Origin: Cavia porcellus
Taxonomy: Eukaryota; Chordata; Mammalia; Rodentia; Caviidae
Assembly: GCF_034190915.1 (NCBI RefSeq)
Contig: NW_026947484.1
Coordinates: 82,035,982 to 82,099,981 of the forward strand
Length of the DNA: 64,000 nucleotides
Direction: 5' to 3'
The notes beneath the pieces were generated by a model that did not search any database, was not told where the DNA came from, and was given only the letters and a program-made list of their open reading frames with translations. Made by a program: the position numbers and the translations under genes. Shown piece by piece: positions 11,029-22,135 of this stretch. Position 1 is the first letter of the stretch, and every line of letters begins with the position of its first letter.

Positions 11029-11122
11029 GGGGCTGGGGATTTAGCTCAGTGGCATAAGCACCTGCCTTGCAAGTGTGTAGTCATGAGTTCAATCCGTGGT
11101 ACCGGTAAAAATACAAAAAAAA
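11029..11122 (+). mobile_element. tRNA-derived ID-type SINE
   Basis: Near-consensus, tail GGTACCGGTAAAAATAC plus poly(A), with an exact 16-bp target duplication AAGAGTATTTTGTTTT (11013-11028 and 11123-11138). Young. The ~60-codon frame through it is an artefact. Confidence 0.95.
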
Positions 11123-11221
11123 AAGAGTATTTTGTTTTGATTGGGGTTTGAGTAGCTTAAACCCAAAGCCTTGTGGGTACTAAGAATGCACTTTACTACT
11201 GAGCTCCATTTCTACCCAAGC

Positions 11222-11352
11222 AGTACTTTTATACCTACTTCTCAAGGATATTATGAGGATTAAATAAACATGTGAAAGCACTTAGAACAACTGCTAGGAC
11301 ATAACAAGTAGTCAATAAACATTAGATGTTAGCATTATTTTTATTATTATAG
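11222..11352 (+). mobile_element. MIR SINE, 3' portion
   Basis: ATATTATGAGGATTAAATAA, AAAGCACTTAGAACAACTGC, AAGTAGTCAATAAACATTAG: the 3' part of MIR in sense orientation. Confidence 0.75.
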
Positions 11353-12795
11353 AATATATTTAGTACATACTAATTTTTCCCTTTTGTTTTTCCTCTCAGA
11401 AAGGGAAAAACTGGTGCAAATGAAGATCCACTCTAAATCCTAGTAGAAAACTCAAGCCAAACCGTTGTTTGTGGCTTGCTGCATGACTACTGTATTTCTT
11501 CTTCAATCCTAAAATGCACATTTCTAAATGTTTTGAAATATAGGATTACATATTAAAATCAATGTACAACTTAATAGAGTAGATTCTTCCTCTTAAAGAC
11601 CTCTTATTAAATAGAAGATGTGTCTCAGAACTCAAGAAATATAGTAATTGTTATGCTGTTGCCATAGCAGGCATGACAATTTTAAAACAAAAATAGCTAA
11701 CCTCCAAGACAGTGGAGTCCAGGCCATAGGATTTGGGTTGTTTTGTTCTGTTTTGGTATTGCAGCAAATTCACTGGAAGGATCACAGCATTGAAAATCAT
11801 CATGCATTTTCTATTACTAACCTGATTGACCTCTGGGCTCTGCAGCCTGTAGATACAAGTTTATCAAACTGCTTTGGTCCTCACATTTTACTGCCTCTAA
11901 CCTCTCAGTGCCAGGCTTCAAGATTTCAGCACACGCACACGCACATGCATGCACACACACAGTGAATCTCCCCATTCTCTTGTGAGTGTCCTCTGTGCTC
12001 AGGACCATCTCTTCCACGTGTTTCTACCCTGTCCTGTCTGTAGATGACTACCCTCTGTTCAGCCACCTGAGGAAAGTGCTTCTGCTACCACTCTTAAATC
12101 TATCTTGGAAGAACACTGTCTCCCTGTTCAGGAGATACACCTCCTGGCACTCAAAATTTGTATGTCTTTAAAGTAAATTCTCCTACCTATTTCAGTCAGA
12201 CATACAGATATATCCCAGTAGTTCCTTCAAGTAACCTGACTCCCCTCTAGACATTTTAGCCACAGTCTATGCCTTTGTTGTGAAGACGTGTAATTCAAGA
12301 AGACTGTTGATTGTGGGAGGAGGGCTAATGAGAAGCAACTGGCAAATCCATTTGGTGGAACAAAACAACATTTAGGAAGCCCTTGCTACTGTATGTAGGC
12401 TATATACACACATAACCTTTGTGTATCCAATAAGAATAATCCTCAATTTTTAATTTAGGCAAGGTCTTAAATATTTTGATTCCTTTTCCTTGTCTCTATC
12501 CATTCCTCTATCATTTTTATTCTAACTCTAAGATATGTTTAAAAAAAAGTTCTGCCTTAAAAAACTCTTCTTCCCTTTCATATCACCTCATATAAACAAA
12601 AGTTGGATGAGGGGAATACAGTTCTTCAGAAACAAGAGACTCCAAATCTTAATATGATTCCCTCTATGAATCCCTGCCACAATTAAATGTATATACCACC
12701 ATAGAGAGGGAATAATTTAGTGATAAGCACTAATATATATTTAATATACTGATAGTCATGTTTGCCTTTCATAAAGGAAAATCCTATCCTAAAAT
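11353..12795. other. unassigned DNA with a short CA-rich microsatellite
   Basis: A (CA)/(CG) run lies at about 11930-11962. No gene was recognised; the two longer frames at 11648-11965 and 11817-12017 overlap the microsatellite and lack family features. Confidence 0.45.
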
Positions 12796-12811
12796 ATAAA
12801 CAAGTATTTTT

Positions 12812-12928
12812 TTTTTCTTTTTTTTTTTTTTTTTTTTTTTTTTCCTTTTTATCGGTACCAGGGATCGAACTCACGACCGCCTGCTTGCAAGGCAGGTGCT
12901 TATGCCGCTGAGCTAAACCCCCAGCCCC
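12812..12928 (-). mobile_element. tRNA-derived ID-type SINE with long T head
   Basis: Reverse copy with ~40-nt oligo-T head, TTTTTATCGGTACCAGGGAT, and the tRNA-like body to CCCCCAGCCCC. Duplication TAAACAAGTATTTTT on both sides (about 12797-12811 and 12929-12943). Young. Confidence 0.95.
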
Positions 12929-12943
12929 TAAACAAGTATTTTT

Positions 12944-13696
12944 AAAAAGCTAATTAGCCCAAGTAGAGAGCTGCTAAAAGAAAAGGTCACCTAGGTTCTA
13001 AATGAAAATTAGAGTACATTTGTAGCTATAAATTATAACCAACATTCCTGTTCAGGCTGGAGAATACCTTTGAGTATTCTACATATATTACCTACAGAGA
13101 TACGATGTGAGATAGTAATAAAAATAACTTGCAAGCTAAAATAAAACATAATATTTTGCTTTCCCATAAGAAACAACCAAGTACCAATTTTCTCCTACTT
13201 TTGAAATATACTATATAAGGATTTCAACTAGATACCTTACTTTTAAGCTTAACTAAATATTTAAATTTTTTCTAATAGTTAAAATGAACAAAATGTTCAT
13301 AGTAGCACTTTTGTAGCAACAGAAATAAAACCTTAGAGAACTTATAATATAATAGTGTGAATGACCAGACTGCAGAGTGAGCTGCAGGGTGAACTGTCAG
13401 CTCTTTACAAGCAACTTGAATCACCACTATAGATTATTTTATAAACCAATATAACCAGAAAGCTCCATATTGACTATTCAGAATGAAAGAAGTCAAACAG
13501 TTAAACCTGCTGACAATAGTATAAGTCCCTAATCATTGTGTATCAGTCACTTGAATATCATTCACTATAAAAAAAATCATAGAATTGTATAAATCTAACA
13601 CCCTAACTAGAAAAACAATTCAAAATTCAAATAATTCTCAATATCCTCATAGATTCCTAAATCATATTTTTTGCTTTTTTTAGTGGTTATAGCCTC
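12944..13696. other. unassigned AT-rich DNA
   Basis: I see no element or gene. This is the flank into which L1-a inserted. Confidence 0.5.
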
Positions 13697-13717
13697 AAAA
13701 ACTTCCAGTTACAGATT

Positions 13718-15080
13718 GACTTCTGGGAATATGGTGGGTTGGTGAACAGCTGAGAAAGAGCCCAAGATTTGGTATCCCTGACACTGGAATATAACAAGAG
13801 GAAGAGGAAAGTGGGTTTTGGGAAGCCAGGAAGGATCTGAAATGAAAACTGCAGCCTATGGGGAGAAAAAAGACAGACTTTAATGAAGGAAAAAGGAGGG
13901 GGCAGACAGCACGTTCTCCCTCACCTCTGACTCACTACATGGGAAAGACAGCTCAAACCTGCAGACACATAGTGACTACTGGCAACCCTAGAGACATCCA
14001 TGAAGAAATGCACAGGTGGAACAGAGCAGTGGACACAGTGAACTGCAGTAGCCGATGAGTTAATCAGGTTCAGATGTCTCCCAGGAAAGGCCAATGGGCC
14101 AGTAACCAACTTATAGAGGGTCAACTAAGCTCAGAACGCGCAGCAGCTTCAAACTGGCTCCATCTAACAACTCCCCAGTACCAGGGTGAGGAAGAGCTGA
14201 GTTCAAGTCAACAGAGAACTGAGTTTAAGCCAGCAAGAGGAAAGTGAAATGTCATGTTTTAAAAAAAATTGGGTTCCAGCTTCAGAGTCTGAACTTCAAA
14301 GGAACGAAAGGAGCAGGCTTCCGACATTATCTACTTCCTCACCTAGAATCTACACCAGGTTGCTGGGATTAATCACCATGGGTTTTATTTGCTCACTCTT
14401 TCTACCAGTAAATGCGAAGACATCCCCTGAAGTGGACACTTTTTTCTTTTTTTTTCATTTTTCTTTGTTTTTGTTTGTTTCCTCTTTTTCTGATTGTTTT
14501 TCTTATTACATGAGTGTGAATGTTGTTTCTAGTTTTTTGTTGTTATTATTGTTCTATTCTTGTTTTTATGTGTTTTTTTTCTTTCCCTTCTGACTTTTTC
14601 ACCAGTTTCAGTTTGTGTGATCTTTATATGTCCCCTAGTTCATATGGTTAAAGATGGCAAATTGATAGTTACCACAGTTTGTCATTTTCTAGACTGTGTT
14701 TGATGCTACTTTTATCATACATTGTACCACATTAGGCAAAGAGACATACTTGTTCTGATCAGTTGTTCTTCCGGGTACACCAAGATTGAGATCTCATAAG
14801 GATCATAATATATATTATACACCAGTGCCAAAGAACCAGGGGCTGGCACAACTAGGCAGCAACTTCTCATCGCTAATAAATTGAAGAAGTGGAATCTTCC
14901 AACAGACACAAAACCCAAAGGCCAGCTCCACCTCAAAAATACTTCCAAGTAGTCATTTCCTCAGTGTTATAAGCATGAGTAATAAAACTTCTCACCATAA
15001 GCAACATACAAGCATCAACCCAGGACATAAATTTTTTTTGTCTTTTTCATTTTTATCGGTACCAGGGGGATATAAATTTT
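13718..15080 (+). promoter_or_regulatory. L1-a 5' UTR
   Basis: Starts GACTTCTGGGAATATGGTGG, matching the first bases of the two HAL1-like elements; the ATGGTGG at about 13729-13737 is a decayed counterpart of the ATGGCGG (YY1-like) site in HAL1-1. L1 5' UTRs act as internal pol II promoters. The later part (14440-14600) is a T-rich tract. A tiny 5'-truncated ID SINE is inserted near its end. Confidence 0.65.
15032..15068 (-). mobile_element. severely truncated ID-type SINE
   Basis: Only the tail (T8, GTCTTTTTCATTTTTATCGG) and TACCAGGG remain. A duplication around GAYATAAATTTT flanks it (about 15024-15035 and 15069-15080), so this is a truncated insertion rather than a deletion remnant. Confidence 0.8.
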
Positions 15081-15099
15081 AAAAAGGAAAATAAGAAGA

Positions 15100-16060
15100 C
15101 ACTTAAACAAGATAAAAGCCCAGACATCCAGCTTACCCAAGGCAAAACTAGGGGCCAATGAGATGAAAAACCCAAAAGCCACCCACCTGGCCTTTCTAAA
15201 GTGGTAAGAGCAGAAGTAACAAAGGAGATGAACAAGGCTCTAGAAAAAAATCAGATCAGAAATATTTTTTCAGATAAATACAGATATGGCTACCATAACA
15301 AAATGATGGAAACCATGAACACTCAACATAGAATGAAATGGAATCCATGAGACAGATTGAAACAGATATCCAGGAGATTAAAAATTCCATTGAAAGTATA
15401 TGCAGAAGAATGTGAGGGAAGAAAATGAGATATAGAAGACAAGATTGCACTTAGCAATTACGAAAAGAAAGATTTTTTAAAAATAGCAAAGGACTATGAG
15501 AAATCAATCCAGTAGCTGCTAAATAATGTGAAGAAGAGTAACATAAGATTGATCAGAGCCAATGAAAAAGCAGGAGATAATGCAAATGACACCAAAAATA
15601 TGTTCACAGAAGTCATAACAGAAAATTTCCAAAGTAGGGAAAAAGAATTTGACTTACAGATAAGTACAGAACTCCACTTAGCCATGATAAAAAAAAGATC
15701 CACACTAAGGCATGTAATAGTCAAGAACGCAGAAATCCAACACAAGAACAGAATGTTGAAAGCTGTTAGAAAATACAACCAAATCACCTGCAAAAGGAAG
15801 CCCATCAGAATCATTCCAGACTTCTCAACACAAACACTCAAGTAAGAAGAGCCTAGAGTGAAGTATCTCATACTCTAAGACAAAATAATCTCCAACCAGG
15901 ATTTATGTACCATACAAAACTATCTTTCAACATTGATAGAGAAATAAGTATGTAAGTACATGACAAAAACTGGTAAAATTCACGACACCAAATCTGTACT
16001 CTAAAATGTTCTAAAGGATATTCTAGAAAAAAATAATAAGTATTACAACCCATAAACCCC
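15100..16060 (+). pseudogene. L1-a ORF1 relic (L1 ORF1p, RNA-binding chaperone)
   Basis: L1 ORF1p is a trimeric coiled-coil RNA-binding protein that coats L1 RNA. The frame at 15528-15845 retains the C-terminal part: FTEVITENFQSREKEFDLQI (compare the ENFP helix of L1 ORF1p), then RHVIVKNAEIQHKNRMLKAV and PIRIIPDFSTQT, which match the conserved RHII...K...ILKA...PIRI..DFS pattern. Upstream sequence resembles a degenerate coiled coil but contains stops. Nonfunctional; boundaries approximate. Confidence 0.75.
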
Positions 16061-19006
16061 AACAGAATGAATCCACCAGGTAAGGCAAGCAATTAAATGG
16101 GGGTAGGGGAAGCTAGCAACAGGAAGCTAACATGACAAAGATATGTCAATACATATCACTTATAACCATCAATGTTAATGGTCCCAATTCACCAATGAAA
16201 AAGAAATAGACTGGAAGAATGGATCAAGAAGTGATCTAACAATATGTTGTATCCAAGAAACACATTTAATTAAAAAAGAAATTCATAAACTTAAAGTCAA
16301 AGGATGGAAAACAATACTCTGTGTGACAGGGACCTATAAAAAAGCAGAGATAGCTATTCTATTTGCACACAAAGTAGATTTTAAGTCAAGAATGATTAAG
16401 AGAGACAAAGAAGGTCAATCCATTCTTGAAAAGGGATCAATCCAAGAGGAAGAAATAACAATCAAAAATAAACATGTACCAAATACTGGTGCACCCAAGC
16501 CAATATATAAAACAAATATTAGTGGACATGAAAAATCAAATAAGCACTACACAACTGACGTGGGGGACACAACACTCAAGTGTCACAAATACACAGATTA
16601 ACTAGACCAAAAAATCAACAAAGAAATATCAAAACTGAACCAGACTTTTAAATAAATGGACTTACTAGATATCTACTGATTGTCCCAATCCACATCATAA
16701 GAATACACATTCTTCTTATCTGCACATGGGTCATTTTCAAAAATAGACCACCTAAGAGCTCATAGAACATACTAAAGTAAATGCGAATGCAACTAAAATC
16801 ATCCCATGCATACTATCAGCCTATTGTACAATGAAATTAGAAATCAAGGGCAGAAGAAACCACAAGAACTTCATAAACATAGAAATTAAATAACAGCCTC
16901 CTGGACAACCAATGGGTCACAGATAAAGAAATTAGACAGTTTTTACAGTTATATGATAATACAAATACAATATACTGAAACTTATAGATATAATAAAAGC
17001 TGACCTGTAAGGAAAATTTATAGCAGTTAATACCTAAGTCAGGTAAATAGAGCAAACTCAAATAAACAACCTATAACTGAATCTCAAGATGCTAAAAAAG
17101 GAAGAGCAAATCAAGCCCAAAACTTGTATGAGGGAGAAATATTATAAAGATCAGAGCAGAAATTAATGCAATGGAAACTAAGAAAATAATACAAAGAATC
17201 AATGAATCAAAGAGTTGGTTCTTTGAACAATTAAATAAAATCAAGGAACCTTTAGTCAAATTTATATCAAAAAAGAGAAAAGACTCATATCAACTTAATT
17301 AGGAATGGAAAGGGTAAAATCACAACAGATTTTGCAGAAATCCAGAAGGTATCAATACCTACTTCAATAATCTTTGATAGGATGGAAAACACAAAAGTGG
17401 ACAGATTCCTAGAATTGCAAAAGCTAAATCAAGAAGATATAAAAATTCTAAATAAGCCAATATTGGTCAAAGAAGTTGAAGATGCAATTAAAAACTTGCT
17501 AACAAAGAAAAGCCCAGGCAGGTCCTGATGGGTTCACTGCTGAATACTACAAGAAATTTAGAGAAGACTTAATGTCATTACTTTTCACCCTCTTCAGTGA
17601 AATTGAAAGGGAAGAATTTCATCTTCAATTCATCTCTGGAAGCAAGAATTACTCTAAATTGAAAACCAGGAGCCAAACCAAGACACCTGCAGGTCGATTT
17701 CCCTACTGAACACAGATGCAAAAATATTCAATAAGATACTTACCAAGTATGCAGCAAATCATCAAGAAAATTATATACCATGACCAAGTAGGATTCATCC
17801 AGGGATACAGGAATGGTTCAATATATGCAAATCAATAAATAACATAATAACAGAGCCAAGGACAAAAACCATATGACCACCTTAATGGATGCAGAAAAAA
17901 CATTTGACAAAGTCCAACATCCATTCATGATTTTAAAAACCCTACAGAATATTGGAATAGATGATATTTTTTTCAATCTAATTAATTCCATCTATGACAA
18001 ACCAACAACCAACATTTTACTAAATGGACAAAAATTGAAAGCTTTTACTCTAAAATCAGGAATATGACAAGGATGCCCACTGTGACACTCTTATTCATTA
18101 TAGTTCTGGAAATAGCCAGAGCTATTAGACAAAGAAATAAAAGGAGTAAGGATAGGAAAGAAAAAGTCAAATTATCATTGTTTGTGGATGACATGATACT
18201 CCACATGGAACATTCCCAAAACTTCAATAAAATATTTCTAGATTTAATAAATTCAGTAGCATATCTATATACATAGTCAACACTCAAAAATCAGTACTCT
18301 TCCTGTACACGACAAACTCACTGAGAGAGAAATTAGGAAACCAACACCTTTCACGATAGCATCCAAGAAAACAAAATACCTAGAAAACAATCTAGTAAGG
18401 AACTAAAAGACCTCTACATTGAAAACTACAGTATCCTGAAAAAAAGGAGATGATAACATAAAATGGAAAAATAAGCCCTGTTTTGGGGTAGGAAAAACCA
18501 ATATAGTGAAAATGGCCATACTTCTAAAAATGTTATACGGATTCAGTGCAATTGCAATCAAAATTCCAATGATTCACCTCACAGAATTATAGAAAACTAT
18601 CCTAAAATTCATTTGGAACCAGAAGAAACCAAAAATAGCAAAAGCAATTCTGGGCAACAAAGGCAAGGCAGGGGCTCATAATCTCAGAGTTGAAAATGTA
18701 CTATAAAGCTACTGTGATAGAAACAGCATGGTACTAGGTAAAAATGTACCTGAGGATCAATGTAACAGATTAGAAGATGCAGAAACAACTCCAGACATAC
18801 TCAGCCATCTTATCTTTGGCAAAGGTGCCAAACATGTTCACCAGAAAAAAGACAGCTTCTTTAATAAATGGTGCTGGAAAAACTGGCTTTCCACATGCCA
18901 AAGATTAAAATTGGACTCATATCTTTATTATTGAACTCATATTTTGTTTAGTATTAAACTAAATTCAGAATGGATCAAACATCTAAATGTTAAAACAGAA
19001 ACACTA

Positions 19007-19737
19007 GACTTCTGGGAGAACATGGCGGACAGATAACAGCAACTACCGGAGGCTCTCTGAAAGGCTCGGCTCAGAAGTCAGGAATGATGCGGACTAAGGA
19101 GACATGAGCCGGTAGAGATATGCTCTGCTGACTCAGGAACGAACTGGGCTGAGAGAAACCAACTTGGAATGCAGTCGTGGCGCTAAAATAGGAACAGAAA
19201 AGACTCGGTGTGGAGGCTGGACCCCGCGCCATTGGAAACCGCGATTTGGGTTTCCCGCCGCTCGGCGGCTGGCTGCCTAAACAGCAGCTCGGCAAGGAGA
19301 GACGAGCAGAAGCTCTGGGAAACGGGAGTCTGCGAACGGAGTCGAAAACAGGACGAACAAGGAGGTGTACACTGACTGGTGGCGAGGTGAGTGAGAGAAA
19401 CTGATACCCTACCACAGTTTGACTCCAGCGGAGGACTTTCTGGGCTCGGGCAGTCCTGTAAGAGCAGGGCGCAGTGGCGACTCCAGCCACACATTCCCCT
19501 CTCGGACGGGATTGGTGAAAAATGCCTGGCCTGCGTGACGCTGCGGGCAGACTTGGTAGGCTGGCCTAACCCAGATCCCAGAGCCTGAGGGTGGCCCGGA
19601 GGCTGCCTAGTCCGTAACTCCCTGGTGCGTAGCGGTGGGCGAGAACACCTAGCCAGCACAATTTGATCAGGCTGTGGCTGACAGGCAGGGAAGCTGGGCC
19701 TCCTATGTAAGCTTGCATTTTATAAGGAACAGAGAAT
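19007..19737 (+). promoter_or_regulatory. HAL1-1 5' UTR / probable internal promoter
   Basis: Begins GACTTCTGGGAGAACATGGCGG; ATGGCGG at 19022-19028 resembles the YY1 core that positions transcription at the start of human L1. About 19200-19560 is markedly CpG-rich (CCGCGCC, ACCGCGA, CCGCCGCTCGGCGG) against a CpG-poor window, as expected for a young LINE promoter. Several overlapping open frames here on both strands result from the GC content. Confidence 0.7.
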
Positions 19738-20792
19738 ATGGGGAAGGGAAGCAACAAGAAAGGCTCCTCAGCCCCCAATTCTGAGAAACAGGCAATAGCG
19801 GACACCGCACCAATAGACATTAAGCGCCATAGACAGAGCCTCATAGACCAATTCAGGAATGAAGTTATCAATGACCTGAAGCTAGAAGTATGCAGAATAG
19901 TTAGAGAAATGCTAAGCACCACGCAGGAAAAAACAGATGGTGGAATGGAAGAACAGAAAAAGAGGGGAGAATTGTTTGATGGAGAAAACAGAGAAAGCAT
20001 AGAGTACGTGCAGCAGGTTCAAAGGGACTATCAAGAAATTAAGAAGTCTATCCAAGACTGGCATAACAGCTTGAAAGAAACTAAGGACAGACTATCTGAA
20101 CTGGAGGGCAGACTTGTAATATGGGAGAATGAAATGAAAAACTTCTTAAAAATAACAAAGAAACAAACAGCAATAATACAAAGACAAGAAGATGATAAGA
20201 GGAGCCATAACTTAAGGATTAAGAACATAAAAGAAGAAGTAGGGACACAAACAAGTGAACTACAAAAGCTACTCACAGAAATAATCGAGGAGAATTTTCC
20301 TAATTTAGCAAAAGGTAAAGATACTCAGATGTATGAGGCATACAGGACCCCAGCTACCTACAACCCTAACAGAGAAACACCCAGGCATATAATAATAAAA
20401 ATTCCAGAAATTCAATACAAGAACAGAATATTAAAAGCTGTAAGAGACAAGAAACAGACCACTTACAAGGGAACACCCATCAGAATTACAGCAGATTTCT
20501 CTGCACAAACCATCAAATCACGAAGAGCATGGGGGGGGAAATAATTCAAGCTTTGAAAGATAATAATCTCCAGCCAAGATTGAGATATCCTGCACAACTG
20601 TCCCTGGAAATTGATGGAAAAACAAGGTGCTTCCAGGATAAAGAGGAACTGGGGGAATTTGCAACCACCAATTCAACCCTACAGAAAGTATTGCAGGATA
20701 TTCTAAAAAAAGAAAAATACAAAGAACCCAGAAATAGTGGCAGGGAGGCCACAACAAATGGAGCAGAGAACAAAATGAAGAAGACAAACTGA
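19738..20792 (+). pseudogene. HAL1-1 ORF1p, frameshifted once
   Basis: Encodes an L1-family ORF1p of about 350 residues, close to the usual L1 ORF1p length. Start ATG at 19738 gives MGKGSNKKGSS, like the basic N terminus of L1 ORF1p. Residues ~75-140 form a heptad-rich coiled coil (YVQQVQRDYQEI...LSELEGRLVIWENEM). The RRM follows (HNLRIKNIKEE, ENFPNLAKGKD) and then the C-terminal domain (YRTPATYNPNRETPRHIII, KNRILKAVRDKK, PIRITADFSAQTIKSRRAWG). An 8-G run at 20531-20538 shifts the frame; HAL1-2 has 5 G at the homologous site and stays in frame. Downstream, the other frame reads IIQALKDNNLQPRLRYPAQL to MKKTN stop. Apart from this run the frame is open, so its source was probably coding-competent recently. 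Predicted role: RNA-binding chaperone of its own RNP; this copy is not functional as it stands. Confidence 0.9.
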
Positions 20793-22120
20793 CAGCTACT
20801 GACAGAAAAAGAGCTCAACAGAAATGAGACAGAGAAGACTGGATGATAGGAACAGCTATTTTGGAGAAAATGACATCTTAATAGTTAATACTGATTTAGT
20901 ATCATCTGGTTTTGAAGTCTCATCTAGCTTTTGTTCTTCTGTCTCCAATGGTCTAAACATGTTGTATCTTATTGGATTTTATTATGTACGATAGTATAAG
21001 CAAAAACCTTTTAAAGACAAGGAGATTATACAGAAACCATTGTTCATTTTCTGTTAGTCGATTCTAAATACTCTGTAATGCTGTCATTCTCTTGAATGGT
21101 TTTACATTGTTTTGATATACTTAATGCTACAGTATACGAAGTTGTACTCAAGGACTTCAAGGAAAGAGTCAATATGGTAACTACTTTTGGGTCGGAATTA
21201 TCTGGTGGTGAAACACTATTCTGCTTAAATGGTTATGTTTTGATCTGCGCTGTTTCGCTGTTATGCCCTCTTTTTTCTCAATCTCCACTCCATTATTTAC
21301 TTTTTTATTTTTATCCGTTTAATTAAAGGGAAAAAATAGCAGGATATAATATAGTAACCCACTTTGACTTTCTATTATCTCGATTTGAAGCCCTGTATTA
21401 CTCTCACCATCTTGTTTTTGACTGATGTTCCCCTATTATGTTTTGCTGGATAGTATCAGGTTCGAAAGTTTAGGCATCTGCTGAGAAGATAATGAGATTC
21501 ATTATAACGCCCATTCTCGTTGACTTTTATCTACTTTTGAAGACCTACAATGTCTCCAATGTTTTGGTTTTGTCGGTTTTGTTCTTTACTGTTTTGTTCA
21601 ATTGTATTATAACTAATGATGTAGGCAATTCTATTAGAGATAGCGGGAGGCATTATTGTAACCATTGTTGATCACCTTGTATTATGTTTTTATATTATCT
21701 ATTATGTCCACCCTTTTGACTTGACCGATTCTGTTCTGTTATGTCTCATTTGGTTTTACTCTCTTCCAAAAAAGCAGTAAGAACCGTGGGAGCAATGAAA
21801 CCCAAAATGTGTAATAGTCATTGTACAAAAGAGAGGAAAAGAAAGTGCTGTAAACTATATAACTGCATGTATATTTAAGTGTATAAGATAGAAAATGATA
21901 TCACAGAGTTTTATTGGATCATTGAACAGAACTGTTTGCAGTATCATTGTTGGAATGTCCACTCTACAAGCTTTAATTTTGTGACTTGAACAATTATTTC
22001 TAAGATGGCAATATGTAATCCATTAACTAGTGATTTCCTACTGTTCATTTTTTTCTTCTGTAAATCTGTATAACTTGTACCCTTTCACTGTTTTTTTTTC
22101 TTTTCTCCTTAAATAAAAAA
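20793..22120 (+). other. HAL1-1 3' region (long 3' UTR, no ORF2)
   Basis: About 1.3 kb lacking any reverse-transcriptase or endonuclease similarity. It has loosely repeated GTTTTG-rich and GTAACC-containing stretches. The last ~375 bp match the truncated copy at 2838-3213, and its last ~270 bp match the U6 chimera. It ends TTTCTCCTTAAATAAAAA with the poly(A) signal at the very end, as in LINE 3' ends. Confidence 0.8.
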
Positions 22121-22135
22121 AAAACAGAAACACTA

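Larger units (their letters stand above)
19007..22120 (+). mobile_element. HAL1-1: full-length ORF1-only LINE (HAL1-like)
   Basis: A 3,114-bp element inserted in L1-a ORF2. It is bounded by an exact 15-bp target duplication AAAACAGAAACACTA (18992-19006, 22121-22135) at a TT/AAAA site of the L1-endonuclease type. Order: CpG-rich 5' UTR (19007-19737), an L1-type ORF1 (19738-20792), a ~1.3-kb 3' region with no ORF2, then AATAAA within a terminal A-rich run. Absence of ORF2 between the ORF1 stop and the A tail, also seen in the independent full-length copy HAL1-2, shows that the element itself is half-L1. By analogy with mammalian HAL1 elements it should depend on L1 reverse transcriptase in trans. 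The perfect duplication and single main ORF lesion imply a recent insertion relative to its host L1. Confidence 0.9.

Noticed and set aside
19183..20000. Minus-strand frames of 139-158 codons over the 5' UTR and start of HAL1-1
   Set aside because: Antisense shadows of a GC-rich 5' UTR and of ORF1; mutually overlapping and without domain features.
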